The translations under genes were made by a program, and so were the position numbers. 64,000 bases of DNA from Rhodocyclus gracilis (GTDB taxonomy: Bacteria; Pseudomonadota; Gammaproteobacteria; Burkholderiales; Rhodocyclaceae), in the NCBI RefSeq assembly GCF_009617575.1, contig NZ_WIXJ01000012.1:1-64000 (forward strand), read 5' to 3'. Positions 7,118 through 16,926 of this stretch are shown in pieces (the first letter of the stretch is position 1; every line of letters starts with the position of its first letter). The notes under the pieces are model-generated. The model saw nothing but the letters and a program-made list of their open reading frames with translations. It searched no databases and was not told where the DNA came from.

Positions 7118-8632
7118 ATGCCCCGGATACCCGCACGCCCCCGATCACGCCCCCCCTCCCGCCTGCGCCGCGACGGACGGGCCCCGACGCTGCCCGCCCT
7201 GCTGGCGCTGTTGCCCGCCCTACTGCTCGCCGCCTGTGCCACACCCGGCGATAGCGCCTCGCACGCCACGCTCACCGACGCTCAACCGCTGGCCCGGCAA
7301 CTCAGCCAGGGCAAGGCGCCCTGGCCGCAGGACCGCTGGTGGGCGGCGCTCGGTGACGCGCAACTTGACCGCCTGATCGACATGGCGCTGGCCGACAGCC
7401 CCTCGCTACACGTCGCCGAAGCGCGCCTTGCCAAGGCGCGCGCGCTCGCCGACAGCGCGGATGCACGGCGCTTCGCCGACGTTTCGCTCAACGCGCAGGC
7501 TAGCCGGCAACGCTATACCGCCAATGGCATGATCCCGCCGCCGGTCGCCGGCACGGTGCGCGAAAGCGGCCAACTGACGCTCGACTTCGCCTACGACTTC
7601 GATTTCTGGGGGCGCAATCGCCAGTACATCGCCGCCGCCGTCTCGCAGACGCGCGCCGCCGAGGCCGAGCGCGAAAGCGCGCGCCAAGTGCTCATCGCCG
7701 CCGTCGTCGACGCCTGGTCGCAGCTCGATCGCAGCTACCGCCTGCTCGACATCGCCGATGCCCAGGTCAAGCAGCGCGAACGCCAGCAGGCCCTGATCCA
7801 GCAACTGCTGGCAGCGGGCCTCTCGCCGCGCGGCGAAGCCAACAGCGCGCGCAGTACCGCCGCCAGCGCCCGTCAGGAGCGGCTGGCGCTGCGCGAACAG
7901 CTCGCCCTGCAAAGACACCAGCTCGCCGCGCTGCTCGGGCGCGGCCCCGATTTCGCGGCGACGCTGCCGCGTCCGCAGCTGCAAGCACAGGCCGACGATG
8001 GCGTGCCAACCGTCCTGCCGGCCGACTTGCTGGGGCGGCGCCCCGATCTCGTCGCCGCCCGCTGGCGCGTCGAAGCGGCGCGCGGCAATGTCGGCGCCGC
8101 GCGCGCCGAGTTCTACCCGAACGTCAACCTGACGGCCTTCACCGGCTATTCGAGCATCGGCCTTGGGCAACTTCTGAAATCCGGCAGTGGCATTGCCGGC
8201 ATCGGCCCGGCGCTGAATCTGCCGCTCTTCGACGGCGGCCGGCGGCGCGCCAATCTGGGCGGAGCGAATGCCGATCTCGATCTGGCCATCGAGCAGTACA
8301 ACCAGTCCTTGCTTGACGCCGTGCGCGATGTCGCCGATCAGGTCGCCAGTCTGAACGCACTCGCCGCGCAGGCGCAGGAGGCGCGGCTGGCGCTGGTGCA
8401 AGCGGGCAGCGCGCGAACGCTGGCGCAGACGCGCTTTACCGCCGGACTCGCCAGCGAACTGACCACGCTCGCCAGCGACGACGTCTGGCTGGCACGGCAG
8501 CGCACGCTGACCGATATCGACACGCGCCGCCTGACGTCGCGCATCGCCTTGATCAAGGCACTGGGCGGCGGCTATGACGCCGCGCCGCAAACCCACACAC
8601 AGGAGGGCGCTCCCGTGAGCGCAGCACAATGA
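7118..8632 (+). CDS. NodT-family outer-membrane efflux lipoprotein
   Basis: 504 residues: a TolC-like outer-membrane channel of the RND/MFS efflux NodT family. A signal peptide with an arginine-rich start leads to the lipobox LLAAC (Cys40). Family hallmarks follow: WWAALGDAQLDRLI, DFAYDFDFWGRNR (the usual 'YELDLWGR' site), LLGRRPDLVAARWRVEAA and EFYPNVNLTAF. The start was placed at the ATG giving a proper lipoprotein signal; the frame remains open more than 1 kb upstream, but that part is antisense to the LysR gene. It overlaps the next gene as ATGA, so channel, adaptor and pump are translated together. Confidence 0.92.
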   Translation: MPRIPARPRSRPPSRLRRDGRAPTLPALLALLPALLLAACATPGDSASHATLTDAQPLARQLSQGKAPWPQDRWWAALGDAQLDRLIDMALADSPSLHVAEARLAKARALADSADARRFADVSLNAQASRQRYTANGMIPPPVAGTVRESGQLTLDFAYDFDFWGRNRQYIAAAVSQTRAAEAERESARQVLIAAVVDAWSQLDRSYRLLDIADAQVKQRERQQALIQQLLAAGLSPRGEANSARSTAASARQERLALREQLALQRHQLAALLGRGPDFAATLPRPQLQAQADDGVPTVLPADLLGRRPDLVAARWRVEAARGNVGAARAEFYPNVNLTAFTGYSSIGLGQLLKSGSGIAGIGPALNLPLFDGGRRRANLGGANADLDLAIEQYNQSLLDAVRDVADQVASLNALAAQAQEARLALVQAGSARTLAQTRFTAGLASELTTLASDDVWLARQRTLTDIDTRRLTSRIALIKALGGGYDAAPQTHTQEGAPVSAAQ

Positions 8633-9804
8633 GCGACGCCATCGACACGACGCAAGCCTCGGCCGGCAATCCCCGGCGACGACAACTCCTCAGCGCGGCC
8701 GCCGCCGTCATCGTCCTCGCGGCGGTGGCGTACGGGCTGTGGTGGGCGCTGGTCAGCCGCTTTCACGAACACACCGACAACGCCTACGTCGGCGGCAATC
8801 TGGTGCAGGTAACGCCGCAAATCTCCGGCACCGTGCTGGCGATCAAGGCCGACGACACCGACTACGTCGAAGCCGGCCAGCCGCTGGTCATGCTCGACCC
8901 CGCCGACGCCCGCCTCGCCCTCGCCGAAGCGGAAGCCGATCTGGCACATGAAGTGCGGCAGGTGCGCAACCTCTACGCCAGCCGCGACGCCGCCGCCGCG
9001 CAGGTGAGCCTGCGTGCCGCCGAACAGCAGCGCGCCAGCGACGACCTCAAGCGTCGCCAGTCCGTCGCCGACAGCGGCGCGCTCGCCACCGAAGACATCG
9101 ACCACGCCGTTGCCGCCGCGCACAGCGCCGACGCCGCGCTGGCCGCCGCCCGCGAACAACTCGCCGCCGCCGAAGCGCTGACCGAAGGAACGACGCCGGA
9201 ACAGCATCCGCGTGTCGAAAAGGCCGCCGCCCGCGTGCGCGAAGCGCATCTCGCCTACACCCGCGCCATGCTGCCGGCCCCGGTGACCGGCTACGTCGCC
9301 AAGCGCAGCGTGCAGGTCGGCCAGCGCATCCAGCCCGGCGCGCCACTGATGGCCATCGTGCCGCTCAACGGTCTGTGGGTCGACGCCAATTTCAAGGAAA
9401 GCCAGCTGTCGCGCATGCGCATCGGCCAGCCGGTGAAACTCTTCGCCGACATTTACGGGCACAGCGTCGAGTATCACGGCAAGGTGGTCGGCCTGGGCGC
9501 CGGCACGGGCGGCGTCTTCTCGCTGCTGCCGGCGCAGAACGCGACGGGCAACTGGATCAAGGTCGTGCAGCGTCTGCCGGTGCGCATCGCCCTCGACGCT
9601 ACGGAACTTGCCGAACACCCACTGCGCGTCGGTCTCTCGGTCGAGGCCGAAGTCGACGTCGATGACGCCTCCGGCCCGGTCCTCGGCACCGCGCCGCGCA
9701 CCGAAACCGCCTACGAAACGCGCGCCTTCGGCGGCGAAGACAAGGAAGCGGACGAACGCATCGCGCGCATCATCGGCGCCAATCTCGGCAAGGCAAAGCG
9801 GTGA
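8629..9804 (+). CDS. EmrA-type membrane fusion protein
   Basis: 391 residues, typical for EmrA. One N-terminal membrane helix (about residues 20-42) is followed by the family motif TDNAYVGGNLVQVTPQISGTV, a lipoyl half-motif, an alanine-rich coiled-coil hairpin (about 105-215), then the second lipoyl half (APVTGYVAKRSVQVGQ) and the beta-barrel with LWVDANFKESQL. It bridges the inner-membrane pump and outer-membrane channel across the periplasm. Overlaps by ATGA with the gene before and by GTGA with the pump gene after. Confidence 0.93.
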   Translation: MSDAIDTTQASAGNPRRRQLLSAAAAVIVLAAVAYGLWWALVSRFHEHTDNAYVGGNLVQVTPQISGTVLAIKADDTDYVEAGQPLVMLDPADARLALAEAEADLAHEVRQVRNLYASRDAAAAQVSLRAAEQQRASDDLKRRQSVADSGALATEDIDHAVAAAHSADAALAAAREQLAAAEALTEGTTPEQHPRVEKAAARVREAHLAYTRAMLPAPVTGYVAKRSVQVGQRIQPGAPLMAIVPLNGLWVDANFKESQLSRMRIGQPVKLFADIYGHSVEYHGKVVGLGAGTGGVFSLLPAQNATGNWIKVVQRLPVRIALDATELAEHPLRVGLSVEAEVDVDDASGPVLGTAPRTETAYETRAFGGEDKEADERIARIIGANLGKAKR

Positions 9805-11354
9805 CGCAGGCCAGCGCTGGCGCGCCACGCGCGCTGCAACCCTTGCAGGGCGGCTCGCTGGTTCTCGGCACGCTGGCCCTGTCGCTGGCGACCTTCATGA
9901 ACGTGCTCGACACGACGATTGCCAACGTCTCCCTGCCGGCCATCGCCGGCGATCTTGGCGTGGCGCCGTCGCAAGGCACCTGGGTGATCACCTCCTTCGC
10001 CGTCGCCAACGCCATCGCCGTGCCGCTGACCGGCTGGCTGACGCAGCGCTTTGGGCAAGTGCGCCTGTTCGTTACCTCGGTGCTGCTCTTCGTGCTGGCT
10101 TCCCTGTTGTGCGGCCTGGCGCCAAACCTCGAGATGCTGATCGCCTTCCGCATCGTGCAGGGCGCCGTCGCCGGGCCGATGATCCCGCTCTCGCAGGCGC
10201 TGCTGCTCTCGTCGTATCCGCCGACCAAAAGCGGCATCGCGCTGGCGCTATGGTCGATGACGACGATGGTGGCGCCGGTGGTCGGGCCGATCCTTGGCGG
10301 CTGGCTGTCGGACAACCTCTCCTGGCCGTGGATTTTCTACATCAACATCCCGGTCGGCCTGCTTGCCGCCTGGGCGACCTGGCGCATCTACCGGCCGCGC
10401 GAGACGGCAACGCGCATCGTGCCGATCGACCGCCTTGGCCTCGTCCTGCTCGTGCTCTGGGTCGGTGCCTTGCAGATCATGCTCGACAAGGGCAAGGAGC
10501 TCGACTGGTTCAACTCGTGGGAGATCATCGCGCTCGGCGTCACGGCGCTGATCGCCTTTGTCGTCTTCCTTGTCTGGGAGCTGACCGAGGAACATCCGGT
10601 GGTCGATCTCTCCTTGTTCCGGCGGCGTAACTTCGTTACCGGCACGATGACCTTGAGCCTCGCCTATGGCCTCTTCTTCGGCGGCATCGTCATCATTCCG
10701 ATGTGGCTGCAAACGCAGATGGGCTACACGGCGACGCTCGCCGGGCTGGTGACGGCGCCGGTCGGCATCCTCGCCCTGCTGCTCTCGCCGATCATCGGCA
10801 AGTCGCTGGCGAAAGTCGACCCGCGCGCCATTGCCAGCCTGTCTTTCGTCATCCTCGCCGGCGTCTCGTTCCTGCGCGCCGATTTCACCACCGGCGCCGA
10901 CACGTGGACGCTGGTGCTGCCGCAGCTGATTCTGGGCGCCGGCATGGCGACGCTCTTCCTGCCACTGACCTCGATCCTGCTCGCCGGATTGCCGCCACAG
11001 AGCATCCCGGCGGCGTCGGGGCTGTCGAATTTCTGCCGTATCACCGCCGGTGCCTTCGGCACCTCAATCGCCACGACCGCCTGGGAAAACCGGACGACCC
11101 TGCACCACACGCAGCTGGTCGAACACCTGACGCCCTACGATCCGCTGGCGACGCAAGCGCGCGACAGCCTCGCCAGCGCGGGGCTGAGCCCGGACCAAAC
11201 GCTCGGCAACCTCGACCGGCTGGTGAACAATCAGGCGTCGATGATCGCGGCGAACGAGTACTTCTGGGTGTCGGGCTTTCTCTTCCTGTCGCTCCTGGCG
11301 ATCATCTGGCTCGCCAAGCCACGCACCGCCACGCCGGGGCCGGCCAAGGCCTGA
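9801..11354 (+). CDS. EmrB/QacA-type MFS drug exporter (DHA2, 14 helices)
   Basis: 517 residues, the usual size of EmrB. Motif A region is GWLTQRFGQVRLF; motif C-like stretch APVVGPILGGWLSDNLSWPWIFYINIPVG is the DHA2 hallmark, and the opening FMNVLDTTIANVSLPAIAGDLG is diagnostic for the EmrB group. It is a proton-driven inner-membrane exporter working with the adaptor and channel encoded just upstream. GTG start, overlapping the preceding stop. Substrate cannot be read from sequence; the LysR partner suggests inducible export of a toxic, perhaps aromatic, compound. Confidence 0.93.
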   Translation: MTQASAGAPRALQPLQGGSLVLGTLALSLATFMNVLDTTIANVSLPAIAGDLGVAPSQGTWVITSFAVANAIAVPLTGWLTQRFGQVRLFVTSVLLFVLASLLCGLAPNLEMLIAFRIVQGAVAGPMIPLSQALLLSSYPPTKSGIALALWSMTTMVAPVVGPILGGWLSDNLSWPWIFYINIPVGLLAAWATWRIYRPRETATRIVPIDRLGLVLLVLWVGALQIMLDKGKELDWFNSWEIIALGVTALIAFVVFLVWELTEEHPVVDLSLFRRRNFVTGTMTLSLAYGLFFGGIVIIPMWLQTQMGYTATLAGLVTAPVGILALLLSPIIGKSLAKVDPRAIASLSFVILAGVSFLRADFTTGADTWTLVLPQLILGAGMATLFLPLTSILLAGLPPQSIPAASGLSNFCRITAGAFGTSIATTAWENRTTLHHTQLVEHLTPYDPLATQARDSLASAGLSPDQTLGNLDRLVNNQASMIAANEYFWVSGFLFLSLLAIIWLAKPRTATPGPAKA

Positions 11355-11425
11355 CAACGGCCTGAGGCTAGCCGCGGGATCGTGGCCGCGCCGCTAGGCC
11401 GCCCAGCGAGCGTTCGCCGCGGCGC

Positions 11426-11614
11426 TCAGGCGCCCGTCGTGCCGTGATCCGGCTGCCCCGCAGCGGCAGAGTCTTCCGCGCCCTCGGCGCCAGTCTCGAC
11501 GCCGCCTTCGCTGGCTGCTTTCTCAGCCAGCTTCTGGCGGCGTTTTTCTTCCTGCTTGCTCTTCTTTGCCAGCTCGCGCTGGCGCTTTTCGAACGAATAA
11601 TTGGGCTTGGCCAA
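11426..11614 (-). CDS. Conserved small charged protein
   Basis: 62 residues. The N-terminal half is a highly charged helix (NYSFEKRQRELAKKSKQEEKRRQKLAEKAA) of a kind widely conserved as 'hypothetical protein' in betaproteobacteria; the tail is acidic and glycine/alanine-rich. The start is a TTG with an AAGGA ribosome site eight bases upstream; there is no ATG in a sensible place. No function is known to me. It is last in a minus-strand run after maeB, the YaiI-family gene and the 72-residue gene. Confidence 0.7.
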   Translation of the reverse strand: MAKPNYSFEKRQRELAKKSKQEEKRRQKLAEKAASEGGVETGAEGAEDSAAAGQPDHGTTGA

Positions 11615-11687
11615 GATTTTTCCTTAAATCGCCGCAGGGACGGGGAGACATGCAAAGTGCATGCGGGCTACATGCCGGAAGCGGCGA

Positions 11688-11906
11688 TCAAGCCGCCGGC
11701 GGGTATTTCGTGAAGATGGTCTTGGCGTCGCGGTGCGCCTGATCGAGGGTGCGCAAGGCGGCATCGTCGTCGTGGGCGACGAAAAACTCGTCGTCCTGCG
11801 CGCGCATCACCATGGCGATGGCGACCTCGTCGCCAAGCTCGTACTTCTCGGTAATGAGCGTGGTGACTTCGTCGAGATAGTTTTCGTACGTCATTGTCGC
11901 TGACAC
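11688..11906 (-). CDS. Conserved small protein of unknown function
   Basis: 72 residues (GTG start; an ATG four codons in gives 68). The product MTYENYLDEVTTLITEKYELGDEVAIAMVMRAQ... DQAHRDAKTIFTKY is acidic and helical, without signal peptide or membrane segment. I recognise the composition as a conserved betaproteobacterial small protein but not a named family. It lies 12 bases downstream of the YaiI-family gene and is probably co-transcribed with it. Confidence 0.65.
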   Translation of the reverse strand: MSATMTYENYLDEVTTLITEKYELGDEVAIAMVMRAQDDEFFVAHDDDAALRTLDQAHRDAKTIFTKYPPAA

Positions 11907-11918
11907 GTTGGTGTTCTT

Positions 11919-12374
11919 TCAGGCTTTTCCGGCATGTCGCGCCAGAAATTTATCGAGTTGGCTGGCGAAAGTCTTGCGGTCGCCCTGACTCAAGGCCGCC
12001 GGCCCGCCGGTCTGGACGCCGCTGGCACGCAGTGTATCCATGAAATCGCGCATGTTCAGCGCGGCCTTGATGTTTTCGGCAGAAAATAGCTCGCCGCGCG
12101 GCGTCAGCGCGTGCGCGCCTTTGGCAATGACGTCGGCGGCCAGCGGGATGTCGGCGGTGATGACGAGATCGCCCGCCGCCACCCGCTTGACGATCTCGTT
12201 ATCGGCCACGTCGAAGCCGGAAGGCACCTGCACCATGCGGATGTTGCGCGAGGGCGGAATGCGCAAGGTCTGGTTCGCCACCAGCGTCGTCGCGATCCCC
12301 GTGCGTTCGGCAGCGCGAAAGAGAATCTCCTTGATCACCACCGGACACGCGTCGGCATCCACCCAGAGGTTCAT
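11919..12374 (-). CDS. YaiI/YqxD family (UPF0178) protein
   Basis: 151 residues, normal family length. Diagnostic start [18 protein letters not shown], then [18 protein letters not shown], the acidic [12 protein letters not shown] motif and TPRGELF. The conserved aspartates resemble a PIN/NYN-like nuclease fold, so an RNA- or DNA-processing role has been proposed for the family, but it has no established function. Six bases downstream of maeB, so likely in its transcript. Confidence 0.9.
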   Translation of the reverse strand: MNLWVDADACPVVIKEILFRAAERTGIATTLVANQTLRIPPSRNIRMVQVPSGFDVADNEIVKRVAAGDLVITADIPLAADVIAKGAHALTPRGELFSAENIKAALNMRDFMDTLRASGVQTGGPAALSQGDRKTFASQLDKFLARHAGKA

Positions 12375-12380
12375 GCGCGC

Positions 12381-14657
12381 CTACTTCTTCTGCGCATCGA
12401 CGACGGCGATGGCGGTCATGTTGACCAGGCGGCGAACCGTCGCCGTCGAGGTGAGCACATGCACCGGCCGCGCCGTGCCGAGCAGGATCGGGCCGATGGT
12501 GATGCCTTCACCGCCCGTCATCTTCAGGAGGTTGTAGGAAATGTTGGCGGCGTCGACGTTCGGCATGACGAGAAGATTGGCTTCGCCACGCAGCGTCGAG
12601 GCGGGATTGGCAGTACGCCGGATATCCTCCGACAGGGCCGAATCGCCGTGCATTTCGCCGTCGACTTCGAGTTCGCCACCGGAAAGCACCGGCAACATTG
12701 CCGCCGCACGACTCATCTTCAGCGCCGACGGCGAGGTCGACGAGCCGAAGTTCGAGTGCGACAGCAGCGCCGCTTTCGGCACGATGCCAAAGCGCTGGAT
12801 CGCCTCGGCGGCGAGCAGCGTCATTTCGGCGATCTCCTCGGCGGACGGGTTTTCATTGACGTGCGTGTCGCACAGGAAGAGCGAACGACCGGTCAGCATC
12901 AGGTAGTTCATCGCCGCCAGCACGTTGACGCCGGGGCGCTTGCCGATGACGTCGGTGACCACCGCCAGATGCTGCTGATACTGGCCGCGCACGCCGCAGA
13001 TGAGCGCATCGGCGTAGCCCAGACGCACCAGCATGGCGCCGATCAGCGTGTTGTTGCGACGCAGCTCCATGCGTGCGATGTCGGGCGAGACGCCACGGCG
13101 CACCATCAGCGCGTGATAGTCCTGCCAGCATTCGGCGAAGGCGTCGTGGCTTTCCGGATTGATCAGATCAAAGTCGACGCCGGGACGGATCGACAGCCCC
13201 GTGCTCGCCAGCCGCGCCTCGATGACCGCCGGACGACCGACGAGAATCGGCCGCGCCAGGTGCTCTTCGACCACCACCTGCGCCGCGCGCAACACCCGTT
13301 CGTCCTCGCCTTCCGCGTAGACCACGCGCTTTTGCGCCCCCTGCCGGGCGGCGACGAAGATGGCGCGCATGCCGACGCCGGTGTGATAGACGAATTCCTT
13401 GAGCTTCTCGGCGTAGGCGTCGAAATCGGCAATCGGTCGCGTCGCCACGCCCGAGTCGATCGCCGCCTGTGCCACGGCCGGCGCGATCTTCATGATGAGA
13501 CGCGGATCGAAGGGCTTGGGAATCAGGTACTCCGGCCCGAAGGACAGGTCGTGCCCCTGATAGGCCATCGCCACCTCGTCGGCCAGCTCCGCGCGCGCCA
13601 GATCGGCAATGGCGCGCACGCAGGCGAGCTTCATTTCCTCGGTGATACGCGTCGCGCCAACGTCGAGCGCGCCCCGGAAAATAAAGGGAAAGCACAGGAC
13701 GTTATTGACCTGGTTGGGGAAGTCCGAGCGCCCCGTGGCGATGATTGCGTCGGGGCGCACCGCCTTCACTTCGTCGGGCATGATTTCCGGCGTCGGATTG
13801 GCGAGCGCGAAGACGATCGGCCGTTCGGCCATCGCCGCGACCATCTCCGGCTTCAGGACGCCGGCGGCCGAGAGGCCGAGAAAAACGTCGGCGCCGACGA
13901 TGGCATCGGCGAGCGTGCGCGCGTCGGTGTCACGCGCGTAGCGCGCCTTGGTATCGTCGAGCTTGTCGGCGCGGCCCTTATGGATGACGCCCTTCGAGTC
14001 GCAGACGATGATGTTGGCGCGCGAGACGCCAAGATCGCACCACAGATCGAGACAGGAGATCGCCGCTGCGCCAGCGCCAGAACAGACGACGCGCACCTCG
14101 TCGATGCGCTTGCCGACAACCGACAGCGCATTGAGCAAGGCCGCCGCCGAAATGATCGCGGTGCCGTGCTGGTCATCGTGAAAGACCGGAATCTTCATCC
14201 GTTCCTTCAGCTTGCGTTCGATATAGAAGCACTCGGGCGCCTTGATGTCTTCGAGGTTGACGCCGCCGAGCGTCGGCTCGAGCGCGGCGATCATGTCGAT
14301 CAGCTTGTCCGGGTCGTTTTCGGCGAGTTCGATGTCGAACACGTCGATGCCGGCGAATTTCTTGAACAGGCAGCCCTTGCCTTCCATCACCGGTTTGGCA
14401 GCGAGCGGGCCGATGTTGCCCAGACCCAGCACCGCCGTACCGTTGGTGACAACGCCGACGAGGTTGGCACGCGAGGTGTACAGGCTCGCCATCGCAGGGT
14501 CGTCGACGATGGCGTCACAGGCGGCGGCAACGCCAGGCGAATAGGCGAGCGCGAGGTCGCGCTGGTTGGTCAGGCCCTTGGTCGGGCGGACGGAAATCTT
14601 GCCGGGCGTCGGATACTGGTGATATTCGAGGGCGGCGGCGCGCAGGTCTTTTTCCAT
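12381..14657 (-). CDS. maeB: NADP-dependent malic enzyme (MaeB type)
   Basis: 758 residues, matching the ~759 of MaeB. It converts malate to pyruvate and CO2 with NADPH formation. The N-terminal ~430 residues are the malic domain plus NAD(P)-binding domain ([59 protein letters not shown]). The C-terminal ~320 residues are a phosphotransacetylase-like domain ([15 protein letters not shown]), typical of hybrid MaeB enzymes, where it is regulatory (acetyl-CoA inhibition in E. coli) rather than catalytic. The start is the ATG with GGAG seven bases upstream; 54 more codons are open before it but alanine-rich and unlike the family. Confidence 0.95.
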   Translation of the reverse strand: MEKDLRAAALEYHQYPTPGKISVRPTKGLTNQRDLALAYSPGVAAACDAIVDDPAMASLYTSRANLVGVVTNGTAVLGLGNIGPLAAKPVMEGKGCLFKKFAGIDVFDIELAENDPDKLIDMIAALEPTLGGVNLEDIKAPECFYIERKLKERMKIPVFHDDQHGTAIISAAALLNALSVVGKRIDEVRVVCSGAGAAAISCLDLWCDLGVSRANIIVCDSKGVIHKGRADKLDDTKARYARDTDARTLADAIVGADVFLGLSAAGVLKPEMVAAMAERPIVFALANPTPEIMPDEVKAVRPDAIIATGRSDFPNQVNNVLCFPFIFRGALDVGATRITEEMKLACVRAIADLARAELADEVAMAYQGHDLSFGPEYLIPKPFDPRLIMKIAPAVAQAAIDSGVATRPIADFDAYAEKLKEFVYHTGVGMRAIFVAARQGAQKRVVYAEGEDERVLRAAQVVVEEHLARPILVGRPAVIEARLASTGLSIRPGVDFDLINPESHDAFAECWQDYHALMVRRGVSPDIARMELRRNNTLIGAMLVRLGYADALICGVRGQYQQHLAVVTDVIGKRPGVNVLAAMNYLMLTGRSLFLCDTHVNENPSAEEIAEMTLLAAEAIQRFGIVPKAALLSHSNFGSSTSPSALKMSRAAAMLPVLSGGELEVDGEMHGDSALSEDIRRTANPASTLRGEANLLVMPNVDAANISYNLLKMTGGEGITIGPILLGTARPVHVLTSTATVRRLVNMTAIAVVDAQKK

Positions 14658-14815
14658 GTTTTCTCCGAAATCGGGCAGTGCTTTCGAGGCGGTGGCGCAC
14701 GTCATCGAGACGGCGCCCGGTGCCGCGGGGGCGGCAGTATCGCCGCGCGCGGTAGCGCTGGCAAACGGCGCCGCCGCAGGGTTCGCTGGCGAAGCAGCAG
14801 AAGGCAGCGTTTTCA

Positions 14816-15784
14816 TCAACGCCGCGCGCGCGCTGTCTCGAGTGCCTGACAGAGTCGTTCGGCCCCCTCGAGCAAACGCGGGGTATGCCGCTGGATCAAC
14901 TCCGGCGGCACATAAAAGAGATTATCGCGCGCCACGGCGGTAAGCGCCGGCCAGCGTCGCCAGTCGTCGAGCCATTCGGGGCGCGCCGCGTCCATGCCGC
15001 TGGCGACAATCGCCTCCGGGTTGGCGGCGAGAACGCCTTCGACCGTCACCGTCGGCGCCATCGCCGTCAGCGAGGCGAAGACATTTTCGCCGCCGCACAG
15101 GCGAATGACATCGCTGATGATCTGCTGGCCGCCGACGGTCATCAGCGGCTGCTTCCATATCTGATAGAAGGTACGCACGCGCGGACGCTGCCGGTAGCGG
15201 GCCGACAGGTTGGCCAGACGCTCACGAAAGCGCGCCGCCGCCGCCTCGCCGGCCGCTGCGTCGCCGCCGAGAACGCCAAAGCGTTGAAGCGCGCTGGCCA
15301 CGTCGTCGATATGGTTCGGCTGCGAGAGAAAGACCGGAATGCCGAGCGCGCGCAAACGTTCGATCTGCGCCGGCGCGTTGCCGCTCTGCCAGGCGATGAC
15401 GAGATCGGGCTTCAGTGCGGCGACGGCTTCGGCATCGATGCGCGAATAGCCGCCGACATGCGGCAACTGCCGGGCAGCCGCCGGGAAGTCGCTGTAATCG
15501 ACCGTGCCCACCAGGCGGTCGCCCACGCCCGCAGCGTAGAGCGTTTCGGTGATGTGCGGCGCCAGACTGACGATACGGCGCGCCGGCTGCGCGAGATGCA
15601 GCATCTGGCCGGCATCGTCGCGCACGACGATGGCCGCCGCCGGAGATGAGGCAGAAGAAGCGGACGAGGTCGGGGCGGTGGCTGACGCCGCCGTTGCCGC
15701 CGTAGCCAATAGGGGCGCCCCCAGCAGAGCCGCGCAGAGGGCAGCGGCCCGTAGGGCTTGCGGCAGGACTTTCTGCGTCAACAT
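14816..15784 (-). CDS. BtuF-like corrinoid-binding ABC transporter protein
   Basis: 322 residues. A signal peptide (about 1-30) and an Ala/Ser-rich linker precede a helical-backbone metal/corrinoid-binding domain: RIVSLAPHITETLYAAG, VGTVDYSDFPAAARQLPHVGGY and TFYQIWKQPLMTVGGQQIISDVI are hallmarks of BtuF. It would capture cobalamin or cobinamide in the periplasm for BtuCD. No btuC or btuD is adjacent; instead it follows cobD with a 7-base overlap, tying it to corrinoid salvage. Other cluster-2 helical binding proteins (haem or iron) are possible but the B12 context favours corrinoid. Confidence 0.85.
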   Translation of the reverse strand: MLTQKVLPQALRAAALCAALLGAPLLATAATAASATAPTSSASSASSPAAAIVVRDDAGQMLHLAQPARRIVSLAPHITETLYAAGVGDRLVGTVDYSDFPAAARQLPHVGGYSRIDAEAVAALKPDLVIAWQSGNAPAQIERLRALGIPVFLSQPNHIDDVASALQRFGVLGGDAAAGEAAAARFRERLANLSARYRQRPRVRTFYQIWKQPLMTVGGQQIISDVIRLCGGENVFASLTAMAPTVTVEGVLAANPEAIVASGMDAARPEWLDDWRRWPALTAVARDNLFYVPPELIQRHTPRLLEGAERLCQALETARARR

Positions 15785-16788
15785 GGATCCCTCACGTCAT
15801 CGAGTACGGACTGCAGGCGCGCCCACTCGGCGGGCGTGCCGGGCAAGCCGAAACGCACGCCGCTCGGCGCGTCGAAAAGGCGCGTCAACACGCCTCGCTG
15901 CGCCAGTGCGGCGTGCAGGGCGGCGGCATCGGCGAAAGGCAGCCAGCAAAACAGCGCCGAGCGCTCCACGCGTCCCCACGGCGCCAGCAGCGCGGCGAGG
16001 CGGGCGCTATCGTGCGCCAGACGATGGCGTGTCGCTTCCTGCCAGGCCCGATCAGCCAGCGCTGCCGCCGCCACGTGCCGCGCCGGCCCTGACACCGGCC
16101 ACGGACCGATGCGCTCGGCCAGCGCGCTGCGCACCTGCGGCGGCGCCAGGGCGAAGCCGACGCGCGCGCCGGCCAGACCGTAAAACTTGCCGAGCGAGCG
16201 CAGAACGACGATGTTGCCGCCCTCGCCTGCTTGGTCGACGTTGCGCGCCAGCGACAGTTCCGGCGTCGCATCGCCAAAGGCTTCGTCGACGACCAGCCAG
16301 CCACCGTGTCGCGCCAGTTCGACGGCGACCGCCAGCAGGCGGGACGGGGCAAAGGTCGTAGCGTCGGGATTGTTCGGATTGCACAGCACCAGCACGCGCG
16401 CATGCCTTGCCGCGTCTTCCAGCGTGGCGGCGGTAACGCGTTGCGGCCCGCCGCCGTGGTGCCGATACGCATACGCGTGCTCGCCGTAGCTGGGCGCCAG
16501 CACTGCGGCGGCGACGGCCTCGCCGGCACCGGCCAGCAGCACATCCGGCAAGGCCTGAATCGCCGCCTGCGAGCCGGGCAGGGGCAAGGGCTGCGAACAG
16601 CCGTACGCGGCGGCGGCTATCGCCACCAGATCGTCATCGTCTTCGGGCAGGCGCAGCCAGCATTCAGCCGGCAACTCCGGCACCGGAAAGCCCTGCGGGT
16701 TGATGCCGGTCGACAGATCCAGCCAGTCAGCGAGGGGAATGCCGTAATCGGCCGCCGCCCGACGTAAGCGTCCGCCGTGCTCAAGCAT
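15778..16788 (-). CDS. cobD: Threonine-phosphate decarboxylase (CobD; also called CobC)
   Basis: 336 residues from the ATG of MLEHGGRLRRAA; a GTG three codons earlier is also open. A PLP enzyme of fold type I that decarboxylates L-threonine-O-3-phosphate to (R)-1-amino-2-propanol phosphate, the linker of the cobalamin nucleotide loop. Motifs: DLSTGINPQG, LCNPNNPDA, VVDEAFGD and the Lys-bearing SLGKFYGLAGARVGF, all normal for the family. It lies between cbiB and the btuF-like gene on the same strand, the expected partners: CbiB joins its product to cobyric acid. Confidence 0.92.
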   Translation of the reverse strand: MLEHGGRLRRAAADYGIPLADWLDLSTGINPQGFPVPELPAECWLRLPEDDDDLVAIAAAAYGCSQPLPLPGSQAAIQALPDVLLAGAGEAVAAAVLAPSYGEHAYAYRHHGGGPQRVTAATLEDAARHARVLVLCNPNNPDATTFAPSRLLAVAVELARHGGWLVVDEAFGDATPELSLARNVDQAGEGGNIVVLRSLGKFYGLAGARVGFALAPPQVRSALAERIGPWPVSGPARHVAAAALADRAWQEATRHRLAHDSARLAALLAPWGRVERSALFCWLPFADAAALHAALAQRGVLTRLFDAPSGVRFGLPGTPAEWARLQSVLDDVRDPC

Positions 16789-16926
16789 CGGCGGCACGCA
16801 GGAAATGGGCGCTACCGCGCCCGGAAGGGAAGATCGAAGAAATCGCGAACGCTCCGGCCAGCCAGAAAATCACCGGCACACTGCGCGCCGGCACGTGCGC
16901 CATTCTAGACGATCGGCCCAACGCGT

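Noticed and set aside
12111-14849. 912-codon plus-strand open frame
   Set aside because: Antisense to maeB, with His/Arg/Asp-rich shadow composition and no domain; maeB on the other strand is unambiguous.
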